From the NCBI GenBank assembly GCA_034437515.1, contig DAOTTX010000110.1, forward strand, positions 1 to 64,000: 64,000 nt of DNA, in the 5' to 3' direction. Under the pieces are notes generated by a model, which saw only the letters and a program-made list of their open reading frames with translations, did not search any database and had not been told where the DNA came from. The DNA is from DAOTTX01 sp034437515 (GTDB taxonomy: Bacteria; Chloroflexota; Anaerolineae; Aggregatilineales; Phototrophicaceae). The position numbers were made by a program, and so were the translations under genes. This document shows positions 51,308-60,288 of this stretch, in pieces. Each line of letters begins with the position of its first letter. Position 1 is the stretch's first letter.

Positions 51308-52049
51308 TTGCGTCTGCGGGCAACCATCCCTCGCGGCGGTCTGGAAGCACAAAGCGCACCCAGTCATCTTGTCGTTCGAGAATGCGCATCTCTGCGGCGG
51401 TATAGAGTGTATACAACGGTAAATATGACTCGCCAGGACCGCTCATCACCTGTTCGGAAAGTTCAACGATCACCGCTGCCGGACGGTTCTCTGAGACATA
51501 GGAACGGGTGGCGAGTGCGCCGATTGCGACCATAACAAAAATGCCCACAACGACGAGGACAGGGAGCAGACGGTTACGCCAGTGCTTCACCCATAACCAG
51601 CAAATCGTGAGGCTAAAAAATATTGCCCATAGAACGCCGGTCACCTCTTGTAGTTCACGCAGAGTCATCACGCTCCGTGTTGAGCCGGCAAGCCGATCTA
51701 ACCAGTTTTGCGCGTCTCGTTGATAGTCAACACGCTCACCGCGAATACGTGCGATGTACTCGTCTGCTGAACCATTACGCGGTTCGAGACGTTCTGCACG
51801 ACGATAATTCAGTAGTGCGAACCCTAATTGACCGTCCTGATAGTATGCGTGTGCCAGATTGATGTATACCTGCGCTGTTTCGATACCTTGCGTGATGAGT
51901 TCTTCGTACAGCGTGATCGCGGTTACGTAATCACCGGTTTGGTAGGCCGCCGCCGCCCGTTCAACAGTCTCAGAGTCGCTCTGCCCGTAAGCGCCCGTCA
52001 TGACGACAAATACGACACATAAAGCGATAACTACTCGACATTTGACCAC
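51294..52049 (-). CDS. TPR and SH3-like domain membrane protein (BatE-like)
   Basis: The 251 residues have a signal or anchor segment at 1-22, then two TPR motifs (about 28-95: AAAAYQTGDYVTAITLYEEL and INLAHAYYQDGQLGFALLNY). Two membrane helices lie near 135-155 and 160-178. A bacterial SH3-like domain (about 190-250) ends DWVRFVLPDRREGWLPADAI. The layout matches BatE-type proteins of the aerotolerance operon. It probably faces the periplasm or exterior. It overlaps the BatD-like gene by 19 bases, and its end overlaps convergent sucD. Confidence 0.82.
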   Translation of the reverse strand: MVKCRVVIALCVVFVVMTGAYGQSDSETVERAAAAYQTGDYVTAITLYEELITQGIETAQVYINLAHAYYQDGQLGFALLNYRRAERLEPRNGSADEYIARIRGERVDYQRDAQNWLDRLAGSTRSVMTLRELQEVTGVLWAIFFSLTICWLWVKHWRNRLLPVLVVVGIFVMVAIGALATRSYVSENRPAAVIVELSEQVMSGPGESYLPLYTLYTAAEMRILERQDDWVRFVLPDRREGWLPADAIRVV

Positions 52050-53404
52050 TGCGCATCAAGCTCCTTGAACTGCCGGTAAATTTGCTGACCGGTTCTAGCG
52101 ACATCAGGCATGCTACTCACGAGAACATATCTCAGGTCGATGGCGGCGTCGAGTGCTGCTGTAAATGTTGTCGGGTCAATGTGATGTTTTCTCAGGATGG
52201 CGACCGCTTCCGCTGTAGTGCTGACCTGAGTGTCACCATTTTTATCTTGAATATACTGATAAATTGCTGCTTCGAACTGGTAACTACTGGCTTCCGGCGA
52301 AAGTGACTGCGTTGCTTGCAATCTATCGGCCAGCCGCTTTAGGGCGTTTCGATAGCGTTGCTGTCGTCGCCGACTTTGTAGGTAGCTTATGCCGGTGCGA
52401 TAAGCCACACCGCCGAATAATATGATCGGCGGCACACCCCAGAGCAGCCATAGCAACATATCGTTTGCATCTGTGTCACCGGCAGGAAGTCGTATGGTTG
52501 CCAATGGCGGCACTTCAACTTCCTGCGCCGCTGCTTCTGGTCTGTAGCTTAAGCGTTGGTCTATGTCATCACCTGGGAAAACGTCAATCGGCTGTTCCGC
52601 AAAGCGGATCGTTTGATAATTTTCCGTCATTGGGTCAAAGTGGACAAAGTCAAACGACGGGAATGTCTGTGTGCCAGCGGAGCGTGGGATTAATAACCAT
52701 TCAAAGACCTTGCGCCCAAAGCGTAGACCACTGGCTTCAGAGGCTTGATAACGCGCCGGTTGACGATAAATCTGCCAATCGACTGTCTCCGGCAATGCCG
52801 GTGGTGGCAGCAGATCAAAATTGCCCAAACCCTCTATGCTTACCTGTAAGGTTACCGGTTCACCCAGGACGATCTCTAACGGTGAAAATGTCGCATTAGC
52901 GTTGTACTGCCCTACTGCCCCATTGAAATCCGGCGGCGCATCGTTGGAAGGGATGGCTTGCACGTCCAGTGTGAGCGCCTCCGTCGTTAAACTGACTTCA
53001 TCAAGAAAGACACTCTCTTCGATGCCAAACTGTCCTGGCTGTATCTGCACATTGCCCGAAGTCACCGGCGCAATCTCCGCGATAAGATCACCGACGTAGA
53101 ATTGCCGGTTACCAATGGTGCGGAGTTCATAGTTAGTCACTGTATCATTGCTATAAGGCGCACTTGCGATCCAAAAATCCTCAAAATTTGGCAAGTCATA
53201 GCGATAAGGTGGTGGATCAATCGAATAGTAGCGTATTGTATAAGTAATGACTTCCCCCACGTAAGGCGTGCGATTGCTGACGAACACTTCTACATAATAA
53301 TCCTGGTCTTGTAAGAGACGTGTCGGGTCATCTTCCTGCGCGATGGTTGAAATGCTCAAGCTAGAAAGCAGACCGACGAGCAACAGAATCCGCAGCATCA
53401 CCAA
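52031..53404 (-). CDS. BatD-like membrane protein
   Basis: The 457 residues have a signal peptide (to about 22), then two or three Ig-like beta domains. Motifs include RTPYVGEVITYTIRYY and FSPLEIVLGEPVTLQVSIEG. A single membrane helix lies near residue 312-335, followed by a cytoplasmic helical tail. This is the BatD (oxygen-tolerance protein) pattern. Its binding role in the Bat complex is inferred from the VWA partners upstream. It overlaps the TPR lipoprotein gene by seven bases and the next gene by 19. Confidence 0.85.
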   Translation of the reverse strand: MVMLRILLLVGLLSSLSISTIAQEDDPTRLLQDQDYYVEVFVSNRTPYVGEVITYTIRYYSIDPPPYRYDLPNFEDFWIASAPYSNDTVTNYELRTIGNRQFYVGDLIAEIAPVTSGNVQIQPGQFGIEESVFLDEVSLTTEALTLDVQAIPSNDAPPDFNGAVGQYNANATFSPLEIVLGEPVTLQVSIEGLGNFDLLPPPALPETVDWQIYRQPARYQASEASGLRFGRKVFEWLLIPRSAGTQTFPSFDFVHFDPMTENYQTIRFAEQPIDVFPGDDIDQRLSYRPEAAAQEVEVPPLATIRLPAGDTDANDMLLWLLWGVPPIILFGGVAYRTGISYLQSRRRQQRYRNALKRLADRLQATQSLSPEASSYQFEAAIYQYIQDKNGDTQVSTTAEAVAILRKHHIDPTTFTAALDAAIDLRYVLVSSMPDVARTGQQIYRQFKELDAQWSNVE

Positions 53405-54147
53405 TCTTTCTCCGATGGTGCACCGGGTGCGCCGGCCTGCTCAAGATATTCGCTCAACGCTTGCTGATCCTGTTGGATGCGGTCGAGCAATTCCTCTGCT
53501 TGTTCAACCGACATATCACCTTCCGAACGTGGAATCGGTGTCGCGGAGTCTTCCGCGCCAGTATCACTTTCCCCATCGACCGGCGTCGCCGAGCGGTCAA
53601 AATCGAGCGGTGGCGGACTCGGCGTCGGCCCATCGAAGCCGCGTGGTTGATCGGTCGGGGTCGTTTCCGGGTCAGTTTCACCGCTTTCGGGATTGGTCTG
53701 CTGTTCCTGGGCGGTAGAAGTCGGTGCGAACACGCGCATCATCGCCAATTCCAAATTATAACGTGCATCTTCGTCAGTCGGGTTATCACGCAGAGAGGCC
53801 TGGTAGGCGCTGACTGCCTCGTCATAGCGCCTTGTCCGGTAGTAGATGTTGCCCAGGTTGTAATATGCATCTGCGGTTACATCATCGTCACCCGTGCGGA
53901 TGACTTGCTCAAGTGCACTGATCGCCGCTTCTGGGTCGTCCAGGGCATCATAGGCCGCTGCCGCGTTGAAATAGGCCAACGATCGATCCGGTGCAATCAC
54001 CTGTGCGGCCTGATATTGGCGGAGTGCAGGAGCATAATCACCATCATCGTAAAGCGCGTTGCCACTGTCAACACGGCGCTCCACCGCATCTGCGCAACCG
54101 ATGAGCGCCCATGCTAGCAGCGGGATTAAACACATCAATACTCTCAT
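53398..54147 (-). CDS. TPR lipoprotein (BatC-like)
   Basis: The 249 residues begin with a lipoprotein signal (MRVLMCLIPLLAWALIGC; lipobox Cys18). Three or four TPR motifs follow (about 25-140; SGNALYDDGDYAPALRQY, AAAAYDALDDPEAAISAL, LGNIYYRTRRYDEAVSAY). A low-complexity Pro/Thr/Asp tail and a short C-terminal helix end the protein. It matches the TPR-containing BatC/BatE lipoproteins. It overlaps BatB by ATGA and BatD by seven bases. Confidence 0.87.
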   Translation of the reverse strand: MRVLMCLIPLLAWALIGCADAVERRVDSGNALYDDGDYAPALRQYQAAQVIAPDRSLAYFNAAAAYDALDDPEAAISALEQVIRTGDDDVTADAYYNLGNIYYRTRRYDEAVSAYQASLRDNPTDEDARYNLELAMMRVFAPTSTAQEQQTNPESGETDPETTPTDQPRGFDGPTPSPPPLDFDRSATPVDGESDTGAEDSATPIPRSEGDMSVEQAEELLDRIQQDQQALSEYLEQAGAPGAPSEKDW

Positions 54148-55145
54148 GATGAGGCACGCTCTGGCAATATAATTTGTATGGTGAGCGCCATCAGCGCCAG
54201 CCCGGCGAATAAGCTAAACCGTTCGACCCGGCGTGTCTGTCTGCGGCGTTCTAATACGGTCGTCTCTACGGTATCAATCGCATTTAGCACGTTGATCACC
54301 TCGATGCCGCTGGTCGAGGCTTGCTGATAGATACCGCCGGTTGTCACGGCGACATCCTGCAACACATCTTCTTCCAGGCGGGTAAAGACGAGACTGCCCC
54401 CACCATCGACTTTGTAGCGGGCGTCGATGTCGGTATCATCCAGCGGAATTGGTGACCCGGCGTTAGGGTCACCATAACCAATCGTATGCACGGTCAAACC
54501 ACGTTCGGCGGCTTCATCTGCAACCAGCAATGGACGGCCTTCATGATTTTCGCCGTCAGAAAGCAAAACAATAATGCCTTCGGATGCAATCCGCTCGTCA
54601 AAGACATCAAGTGCCAGTTCTAACGCTGCCTCAACGGATGTGCCTTGTTGGCTTATTGACCCGGTGCTGGCGGCATCGAGAAACGTCATCGCCGCATCTT
54701 GATCTGTGGTCAGAGGGAATTGTACAAACGCCTGCCCCGCAAACAAGATCAGTCCCAGTTGATTACCCGCATTGTTGGCGAAAATCTCACGGGCGTCGAA
54801 CTTGGCACGTTCAAGCCGGCTCGGTTGGACGTCTTCAGCATCCATGCTTGTGCTCACGTCTAGTGCGACGATCACTGCCACCCCTTCCGCCTCGATCAAT
54901 TCTTCGGCGATGCCCCACGTCGGTCTTGCCAGCGCGATGACCAGTAGAAATACAACTGTAAACCACAGCGCGGTCTTGAACTGTCGTCGTCGTGCATCCA
55001 CCGAAGTCAGCAGCACATCAATGCTGGCAGGGTCACCCAGACTTTGTAGCCGACGCTGGCGCACCTGTAAGCGCCATAATTCAAAACCGACGAACACCGG
55101 GATCAGTAGCAAGAGTAACAACATGCCTGCATTTAAGAAGACCAT
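54144..55145 (-). CDS. BatB-like VWA membrane protein
   Basis: ATG 55145 gives 333 residues starting MVFLNAGMLLLLLLIPVFV. A longer frame to 55190 reads back into the BatA gene and is less likely. Two N-terminal membrane helices, a VWA domain (about 80-285) and a C-terminal helix form the Bat layout. The MIDAS is intact: ALDVSTSMDAED (D-x-S-x-S), Thr in SISQQGTSVE, and Asp in LLSDGENHEG. The VWA domain faces the periplasm. It is the second of two VWA genes in tandem. Confidence 0.9.
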   Translation of the reverse strand: MVFLNAGMLLLLLLIPVFVGFELWRLQVRQRRLQSLGDPASIDVLLTSVDARRRQFKTALWFTVVFLLVIALARPTWGIAEELIEAEGVAVIVALDVSTSMDAEDVQPSRLERAKFDAREIFANNAGNQLGLILFAGQAFVQFPLTTDQDAAMTFLDAASTGSISQQGTSVEAALELALDVFDERIASEGIIVLLSDGENHEGRPLLVADEAAERGLTVHTIGYGDPNAGSPIPLDDTDIDARYKVDGGGSLVFTRLEEDVLQDVAVTTGGIYQQASTSGIEVINVLNAIDTVETTVLERRRQTRRVERFSLFAGLALMALTIQIILPERASS

Positions 55146-55146
55146 C

Positions 55147-56175
55147 TCAGGGTACCACCTGGAACACACTTTGCCGCAAGGTTCGCTCAATCAACATCAT
55201 AACCAGCACACCAACCAATACCGGGAACGCATAGTCACGCCAGCGCACAAATATTCGCCGTTCGATCTGTGAACGCTCCAGGCGGTCAATTTGTTCATAG
55301 ATCTGCTGCAATCCTTCGCTGTTCTCCGCACGGAAGTACAGGCCATCCGCAATCTCAGCGATTTCTTGTAGGTTAGGCTCATCCAGGTCACTCTCGATTG
55401 TGATGATCTCACCCTCAACTGTCGGCGCGTCAACCAAACCTGGACGGCCCATACCAATCGTGTAGACCCGTATCCCCAATGCGGCGGCGGCCTGTGCGGC
55501 CTGTACCGGGGCCAGGCCGGCGTTGTTGGCACCATCGGTCAACAGAATAATCACTTTGCTTGGGACACCACTCGTCCGTAGCATGTTCGCCGATGCCGCC
55601 AGCCCTAAACCAATCGCGGTGCCATCCAGTCGCCGCCCGTCAACTGGACGCAATTCTGAAGCCAGATCGACATCGTCAAGCAAGCGCAGCAGCACCTGAT
55701 AATCGAGGGTGAGGGGGGCTTGATGAAAGGCATTGCGGGCAAACACCACCAGCCCGATCCGATCAAATGTCCGGCCTTGTATGAAATCACTGATGACCCG
55801 TTTCGACGTCTCCAAACGATTATCCGGTTGGAAGTCCAGAGCCGCCATACTGGTCGATATATCCAGCGCGAGCACAATATCAACACCTTCCCCTCGGATG
55901 ACGTCAATCTCTTGACCGCCTTGTGGACGTGCTAAACCGATGACCAGTAATCCCCAGGCAAGCCAGCGAAGTACATCCGGTAACCAGTGTAACCGCTGCC
56001 AGGTTGATTTCGGTAAATCGTCCAGCAGACGTGTGTCTGAGTAGCGCAGTGCCGGCATAGCTGTCTGCGGAGAATAGAGGCGGCGTAGACCATAGTACAG
56101 CACAGGCAACGCCAGGAGCAATAACACCAGCGGATAAGCGAAACGGAAGTTATCCACCGAGATCAGCCTCCGCAA
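55147..56175 (-). CDS. BatA-like VWA membrane protein
   Basis: The 342 residues have an N-terminal helix pair (about 12-28 and 62-80), a VWA domain (about 95-300) and a final helix (about 315-335). The MIDAS reads ALDISTSMAALD, with a Thr in RLDGTAIGLGLAAS and Asp in LLTDGANNAG, so it is intact. It is paralogous to the adjacent BatB. It is expected to act with the MoxR ATPase upstream, possibly in envelope protein maturation. It overlaps the upstream beta-protein gene by 26 bases. Confidence 0.9.
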   Translation of the reverse strand: MRRLISVDNFRFAYPLVLLLLALPVLYYGLRRLYSPQTAMPALRYSDTRLLDDLPKSTWQRLHWLPDVLRWLAWGLLVIGLARPQGGQEIDVIRGEGVDIVLALDISTSMAALDFQPDNRLETSKRVISDFIQGRTFDRIGLVVFARNAFHQAPLTLDYQVLLRLLDDVDLASELRPVDGRRLDGTAIGLGLAASANMLRTSGVPSKVIILLTDGANNAGLAPVQAAQAAAALGIRVYTIGMGRPGLVDAPTVEGEIITIESDLDEPNLQEIAEIADGLYFRAENSEGLQQIYEQIDRLERSQIERRIFVRWRDYAFPVLVGVLVMMLIERTLRQSVFQVVP

Positions 56176-56998
56176 TCCACGACCGTATCATCTCAATATA
56201 AGTCTGACTCGACTGTGCTTCGATGTTGGCATATCGAGTCAGGTCGGCATATTCAAATATTTCGCGTAGATGTATGACCATTCGCTCGGAAACTGGCACC
56301 GATTCTAGAATTTCTTCGGTTGTCATCGACGTGCTGGGAACGTCGAATTTTGCTTCCAGATAGTCTCTCAAGATTGACGTCGCCGCTTCAGGCTCATCCG
56401 GGGCAAGCATGGACAGGTCACGGTCGGCGATTTGTGCAGGTTTCAATGTGGGTGGGGTTGTTTCGAGTGATCGTTGAGGTTGCCATAGTAGATAACGCTG
56501 GCGACCGTACAAACCGATTGCGCCGGCGGCGACAACTACAATGACAGTCAACCACAACGGGACAAAGAATACACCGATTGGCTCCCGATCCGGTCGCAAT
56601 GTCAGATCATTCCGGTCAACCACACTTGGTACGGTAAAAGACACAGGACGGATTGGAATACGAAATAACTCACCAGCAGGAGTTTGGTAACCGACAAATG
56701 TCTCAGGTGTTTGGTAGTCACCCGGTCGCCATAGACGCGCTGTGATCTGCTGTGAAAGGTGGCGGTTACCGTCGGTCACTGTTTCGATCCGTTCATCGAC
56801 TTCGTTCACCTCGAAATCTCCCCAAGCGGAGGGAAAATCAGGCCACTCGATCAGGGTATATCCCGGCGGCAGTGTGACCGTCAAGCTGAGTTCTATAGGA
56901 TCGCCAGCGCGTGGTGTGGTTGTGCTGGCGCGCAGGTCAACCGTGACGATGTCCTCAGCCTGAAACAAGGTAAATACGAGAAACAACAGCAGAATCAT
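56150..56998 (-). CDS. Short BatD-like beta-domain membrane protein
   Basis: The 282 residues have a signal peptide (to about 14) and one Ig-like domain (about 18-130; STTTPRAGDPIELSLTVTLP, RLWRPGDYQTPE). A membrane helix lies near 150-168, and a cytoplasmic helical tail of about 110 residues follows. The layout equals one beta domain plus the tail of BatD, so this is a second, shorter BatD-like protein in the operon. It lies between DUF58 and BatA. It abuts the DUF58 gene with a one-base overlap. Confidence 0.75.
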   Translation of the reverse strand: MILLLFLVFTLFQAEDIVTVDLRASTTTPRAGDPIELSLTVTLPPGYTLIEWPDFPSAWGDFEVNEVDERIETVTDGNRHLSQQITARLWRPGDYQTPETFVGYQTPAGELFRIPIRPVSFTVPSVVDRNDLTLRPDREPIGVFFVPLWLTVIVVVAAGAIGLYGRQRYLLWQPQRSLETTPPTLKPAQIADRDLSMLAPDEPEAATSILRDYLEAKFDVPSTSMTTEEILESVPVSERMVIHLREIFEYADLTRYANIEAQSSQTYIEMIRSWIAEADLGG

Positions 56999-57873
56999 TA
57001 CCGCCTTGCACGTCGCTGGAAGAACTGAGTCAACGGACGGATAAAATCCTCACCCGTCTGCAGGTCGATCCGATCAATACCGGTCAATGCGGCTTCGCGT
57101 GCTTGATGAAAGCGCCGAACCCGTTTCGCAAACGCATCTCGCCACACGCGGCTGCCCGCGTCGATGAATTGCTGGTCACCAACTTCCGCATCTTCGAGAC
57201 GTACCAGACCGCCACTAGCCCATCGTCGTTCGAGCAGGTCACTGAGGATCACCGTGATGAGGTCGTGGCGATGATTGACCACACGCAAATCTCGCTCATA
57301 CGCTTCCGGCGGTGCGAGAAAATCGGAAATTAAGAATACGATAGATCGGCGCTTAAAACTGCGGCTGATCGTTTGTAACGCGCCAGACAGATCTGTACCG
57401 CGCTGATCGCCTCGTTCAGCCAGAAGCTCACGAATCAACCTGAGGATGTGATTGCGTCCTTTACGTGGCGGCAGCATGATCTCTGTGCGGTCACTGAAAA
57501 TCAGTAAACCGACTTTGTCATTGTTGCTCGTCGCGGAGAGTGCCAGCACCGCCCCCAGTTCAACCGCAAGATCGTGTTTCTGCTGCCCCTGTGACCCGAA
57601 GAAGCACGATGCGCTGCTATCAAGGGCGATGAGCACGGTCAGCTCACGTTCTTCGCTGTAACTTTTGATATAGGCTTCATCGGTGCGCGCGGTGACGTTC
57701 CAATCGATGTTACGGACGTCATCACCGGGTTGGTAAGGCCGAACCGTATCGAAAACCACCCCCTCACCTTTGAACATAGAATGATATGCCCCGGCGAACG
57801 CATTTTGCACCAGCCGACGTGTACGTAGCTCAATCCGGCGGATGCGCTGCAAGCGTTCAGCAGAAATTGTCAT
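56998..57873 (-). CDS. DUF58 protein
   Basis: The 291 residues form a soluble DUF58 protein. Residues about 30-60 contain the signature VRPYQPGDDVRNIDWNVTAR, followed by AYIKSYSEERELTVLIALDSSAS. That segment is a degenerate VWA fold with D-x-S-x-S partially kept. It partners the MoxR ATPase encoded just upstream (four-base overlap). It lacks the membrane anchor of the other DUF58 protein at 29649-30902. Confidence 0.9.
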   Translation of the reverse strand: MTISAERLQRIRRIELRTRRLVQNAFAGAYHSMFKGEGVVFDTVRPYQPGDDVRNIDWNVTARTDEAYIKSYSEERELTVLIALDSSASCFFGSQGQQKHDLAVELGAVLALSATSNNDKVGLLIFSDRTEIMLPPRKGRNHILRLIRELLAERGDQRGTDLSGALQTISRSFKRRSIVFLISDFLAPPEAYERDLRVVNHRHDLITVILSDLLERRWASGGLVRLEDAEVGDQQFIDAGSRVWRDAFAKRVRRFHQAREAALTGIDRIDLQTGEDFIRPLTQFFQRRARR

Positions 57874-58859
57874 GGCACACGTACCTGCTTAAGCAACCGG
57901 TTAATCATCATATCTGCGGTGATGGCTTCCGCCTCTGCCTCGAAACTCACACCGATCCGGTGCCGTAGCACATCCAACGCAATCGTTTTAACGTCTTCGG
58001 GTTTGATGTATCCGCGCCCACGAATAAACGCATAGGCTTTGGCGCACTTAATCAGGTTGATCGTCGCACGAGGCGAAGCACCGATCTCGATCAGCGGTGC
58101 TAGATCGGCAAATCCGTACTCTGAGGGGTGACGTGTCGCACCGACCAGATCAAGCACATAATCTTTGATTTTCTCATCGACATAGATATGATTACTGATG
58201 ATCTGCCGCGCCCGTTCGATTGCCTCTGATGTCACAATCGGCTGCGGCATCGGTGGGATTTCACCCGTCATGCGGTCGATGATCGTGCGTTCTTCGTCGC
58301 GTGTGGGATATTGTACGATGACTTTAAGCATAAAGCGATCGAGTTGTGCTTCCGGCAGTGGATAGGTACCTTCCTGCTCGATCGGGTTTTGGGTTGCCAA
58401 CACCATAAACGGATTTTCCAGCGGGCGGGTTTCGTCGCCGAGTGTGACCTGTTTTTCTTCCATAGCTTCCAACAGCGCGGATTGCACTTTCGCTGGCGCA
58501 CGGTTGATCTCATCCGCAAGCACGATGTTACTGAAGATCGGCCCCGGCTTGGGCGTAAACGCGCCTGTCCGTGGATTGTAAATCTGCGTTCCGATGAGGT
58601 CTGCCGGTAGCAAATCCGGCGTAAACTGGATGCGCTGGAAGTCAGCGTTGATCGTCGCCGCAAGGGTCTTGATAGTCAGTGTCTTTGCAAGTCCCGGCAC
58701 CCCTTCGATAAGCACATGCCCACCGGTGAGCAAGGCCATCAAGAGGCGTTCGATCAGGCTTTCCTGGCCGACGATAACCACACCGGTGGCATCAAGGATG
58801 CCACGAATGAATTCAGACTCCTGACGGATGCGTTCGTTGCGTTGTTCTATGCTGGTCAT
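57870..58859 (-). CDS. MoxR-family AAA+ ATPase of the Bat operon
   Basis: ATG 58859 gives 329 residues starting MTSIEQRNERIRQES; the longer frame to 58886 has no better support. Walker A is VPGLAKTLTIKTL (Ala replaces the Gly before Lys) and Walker B is IVLADEINRAPAKVQSALLEAM. The sensor segment ATQNPIEQEGTYPLPEAQLDRF is present. It is the energy-using partner of the DUF58 and VWA proteins downstream. It is paralogous to the MoxR at 28650-29645. Confidence 0.93.
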   Translation of the reverse strand: MTSIEQRNERIRQESEFIRGILDATGVVIVGQESLIERLLMALLTGGHVLIEGVPGLAKTLTIKTLAATINADFQRIQFTPDLLPADLIGTQIYNPRTGAFTPKPGPIFSNIVLADEINRAPAKVQSALLEAMEEKQVTLGDETRPLENPFMVLATQNPIEQEGTYPLPEAQLDRFMLKVIVQYPTRDEERTIIDRMTGEIPPMPQPIVTSEAIERARQIISNHIYVDEKIKDYVLDLVGATRHPSEYGFADLAPLIEIGASPRATINLIKCAKAYAFIRGRGYIKPEDVKTIALDVLRHRIGVSFEAEAEAITADMMINRLLKQVRVP

Positions 58860-58907
58860 TAGTCGCAGACCATCTCGCACACGCAAACTTTTTCAATCAT
58901 AAGTTTC

Positions 58908-59192
58908 CTAGAATAAACGGCATAGATTGACTTGTTCCGGGGTGCCACAGGTCGCCATCGCGTCTGTAAACCAGATGCCAAATACACCACAACCTCCAAC
59001 GAGCAGCAGCAGGATGACACATCCGCATCCAGGGACGGGGCCGACACCCGCAATATCGAAGATAAAACCCACCAGCGTACCGATGACATCAAAGACGAGA
59101 TCCAATAACGGAAATATGAACCCGAAGACGATAACACCGACGCAAAGCAGCCCACAACCGACCAGTAATAAACCAGCATCAAGCCCGAACAT
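58908..59192 (-). CDS. Small glycine-rich membrane protein
   Basis: The 94 residues are very hydrophobic with two or three membrane segments (about 5-28, 30-50, 58-76). They contain several Cys residues and end in a CGTPEQVNLCRLF tail. ATG 59192 has AGGG seven bases upstream. A different reading frame of the same DNA is also open but lacks these features. I do not recognise the family. It lies between the MoxR gene and the 59201 gene, eight bases from the latter, so it probably belongs to the same operon. Confidence 0.6.
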   Translation of the reverse strand: MFGLDAGLLLVGCGLLCVGVIVFGFIFPLLDLVFDVIGTLVGFIFDIAGVGPVPGCGCVILLLLVGGCGVFGIWFTDAMATCGTPEQVNLCRLF

Positions 59193-59200
59193 GACACACC

Positions 59201-59653
59201 CTACCGGCAGGCATTGATTTCGGTAGACACATAAGACCAGTCAGCATCAGTGGACGCACGGATATAGCAGTCGCAATATCGTGCAGAGTCACCTTCCCCC
59301 TGCCACAGTAGATAACGTACCTGTGTATCAATACATAACTCATTATTATCGCGCTCGATGGACGAATTGGTGAACTGCAAACCGCGCGATTCGGGTTCCA
59401 TCAACAGTTTGACCTCTAAAAGAGGATGTCGGTGTTTATCCGGCACGTCACCCCGATGACGTAACGTGATGTCCCCTTGCACAGCCAGAATAATGAAGAA
59501 TGTCGGCAGTAGCAAAACGCCGAACCAGACGGCGAGCGCCAGCCCACAGCCAACACGACCAAGGAAACCGCGCTTTTGCTCCTTTACTCGAACGACATAT
59601 TCGATCTCAGGATAGGCTTCCGCCTCCGAATTGTTCTGCTCCGCTTCCATCAA
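59201..59653 (-). CDS. Single-pass membrane protein of unknown function
   Basis: The 150 residues have an acidic cytoplasmic N terminus (about 1-35). One membrane helix (about 36-57; GLALAVWFGVLLLPTFFIIL) is followed by an extracytoplasmic beta-rich domain (about 60-150) with Cys residues near 113, 137 and 149. The domain may form a disulfide. No family match is recognised. It overlaps the Nudix gene by four bases, which suggests a shared transcript from the promoter upstream of that gene. Confidence 0.65.
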   Translation of the reverse strand: MMEAEQNNSEAEAYPEIEYVVRVKEQKRGFLGRVGCGLALAVWFGVLLLPTFFIILAVQGDITLRHRGDVPDKHRHPLLEVKLLMEPESRGLQFTNSSIERDNNELCIDTQVRYLLWQGEGDSARYCDCYIRASTDADWSYVSTEINACR

Positions 59654-60180
59654 ATCACCTGATCGTTAAATCGTATCTGTATTTGGTCGTTCTCATCATA
59701 ACTGACATGCGCGAAATATGGCATATCTGTCTCGGTCATTTGCAGGATGCGCGGCAAGATTTGAGGCAGATCCTCGACCAGATCGACCGATAAAACCGAC
59801 TGTTTCTCGATCCAATGCAATGTGCCTTCAATACCCGGATCAACAAAATCTGCTGTGTCACTGATTGCGGTAAAAACGAACATGATAATACCCGCCTCTG
59901 CACCGGCATCAATATGATGGATGCCACGCAAATGAATGTCACGTACCGCCAGCCCCGTCTCTTCTTCGATCTCCCGCTTTATGGCTTCGGCGGGGTCTTC
60001 GTTACGTTCGATGTGCCCCCCAACTCCGTTGTAGCGATCAGGAAAGATACGACGGTGTGGCGCACGTTTCATCAGTAAGACGTTCTCCTGATGGTAGACG
60101 AAACCCAATGCGCGAGGCACGGTCAACCAACGACGTTCTATCGCATCTACGCCTTGTTCTTTTGCACCCAAAATCTGCAC
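59650..60180 (-). CDS. Nudix hydrolase
   Basis: The 176 residues contain a full Nudix box: GHIERNEDPAEAIKREIEEE followed by TGL, matching G-x5-E-x7-R-E-x-x-E-E-x-G. It would hydrolyse a nucleoside diphosphate linked to another group; the substrate is not evident. The frame can start at GTG 60180 or TTG 60171. GAGG (60181-60184) touches the GTG but is eight bases from TTG 60171, so the latter may be used. It heads the long minus-strand operon that runs to 51294. Confidence 0.85.
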   Translation of the reverse strand: MQILGAKEQGVDAIERRWLTVPRALGFVYHQENVLLMKRAPHRRIFPDRYNGVGGHIERNEDPAEAIKREIEEETGLAVRDIHLRGIHHIDAGAEAGIIMFVFTAISDTADFVDPGIEGTLHWIEKQSVLSVDLVEDLPQILPRILQMTETDMPYFAHVSYDENDQIQIRFNDQVI

Positions 60181-60204
60181 CTCATTGACAATTCAAACAG
60201 CCTT

Positions 60205-60213
60205 ATTATAGCA
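60205..60213 (-). promoter_or_regulatory. Extended -10 promoter for the Nudix/Bat operon
   Basis: On the minus strand TGCTATAAT (60213-60205) is an extended -10 box with a perfect TATAAT. No good -35 is seen at 16-18 bases, which is acceptable for extended -10 promoters. It would start transcription just before the Nudix gene. Confidence 0.4.
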
Positions 60214-60288
60214 AGGCCTGTCATTGTCGCACGTCCCGGTTCGTGATACGCTAAGCACGCAGATACCCCCTGTTTTGGAGAAAATATT

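Noticed and set aside
53461..54117. Plus-strand 218-codon frame
   Set aside because: Antisense of the TPR lipoprotein gene, with Arg/Ile/Val-rich composition typical of shadow frames and no start context.
58859..59197. Alternative minus-strand frame of 112 codons overlapping the small membrane gene at 58908-59192
   Set aside because: The 58908-59192 frame has a spaced ribosome site and glycine-rich helices ending CGTPEQ, while the alternative is Ser/Val-rich without them. Both remain weakly supported.
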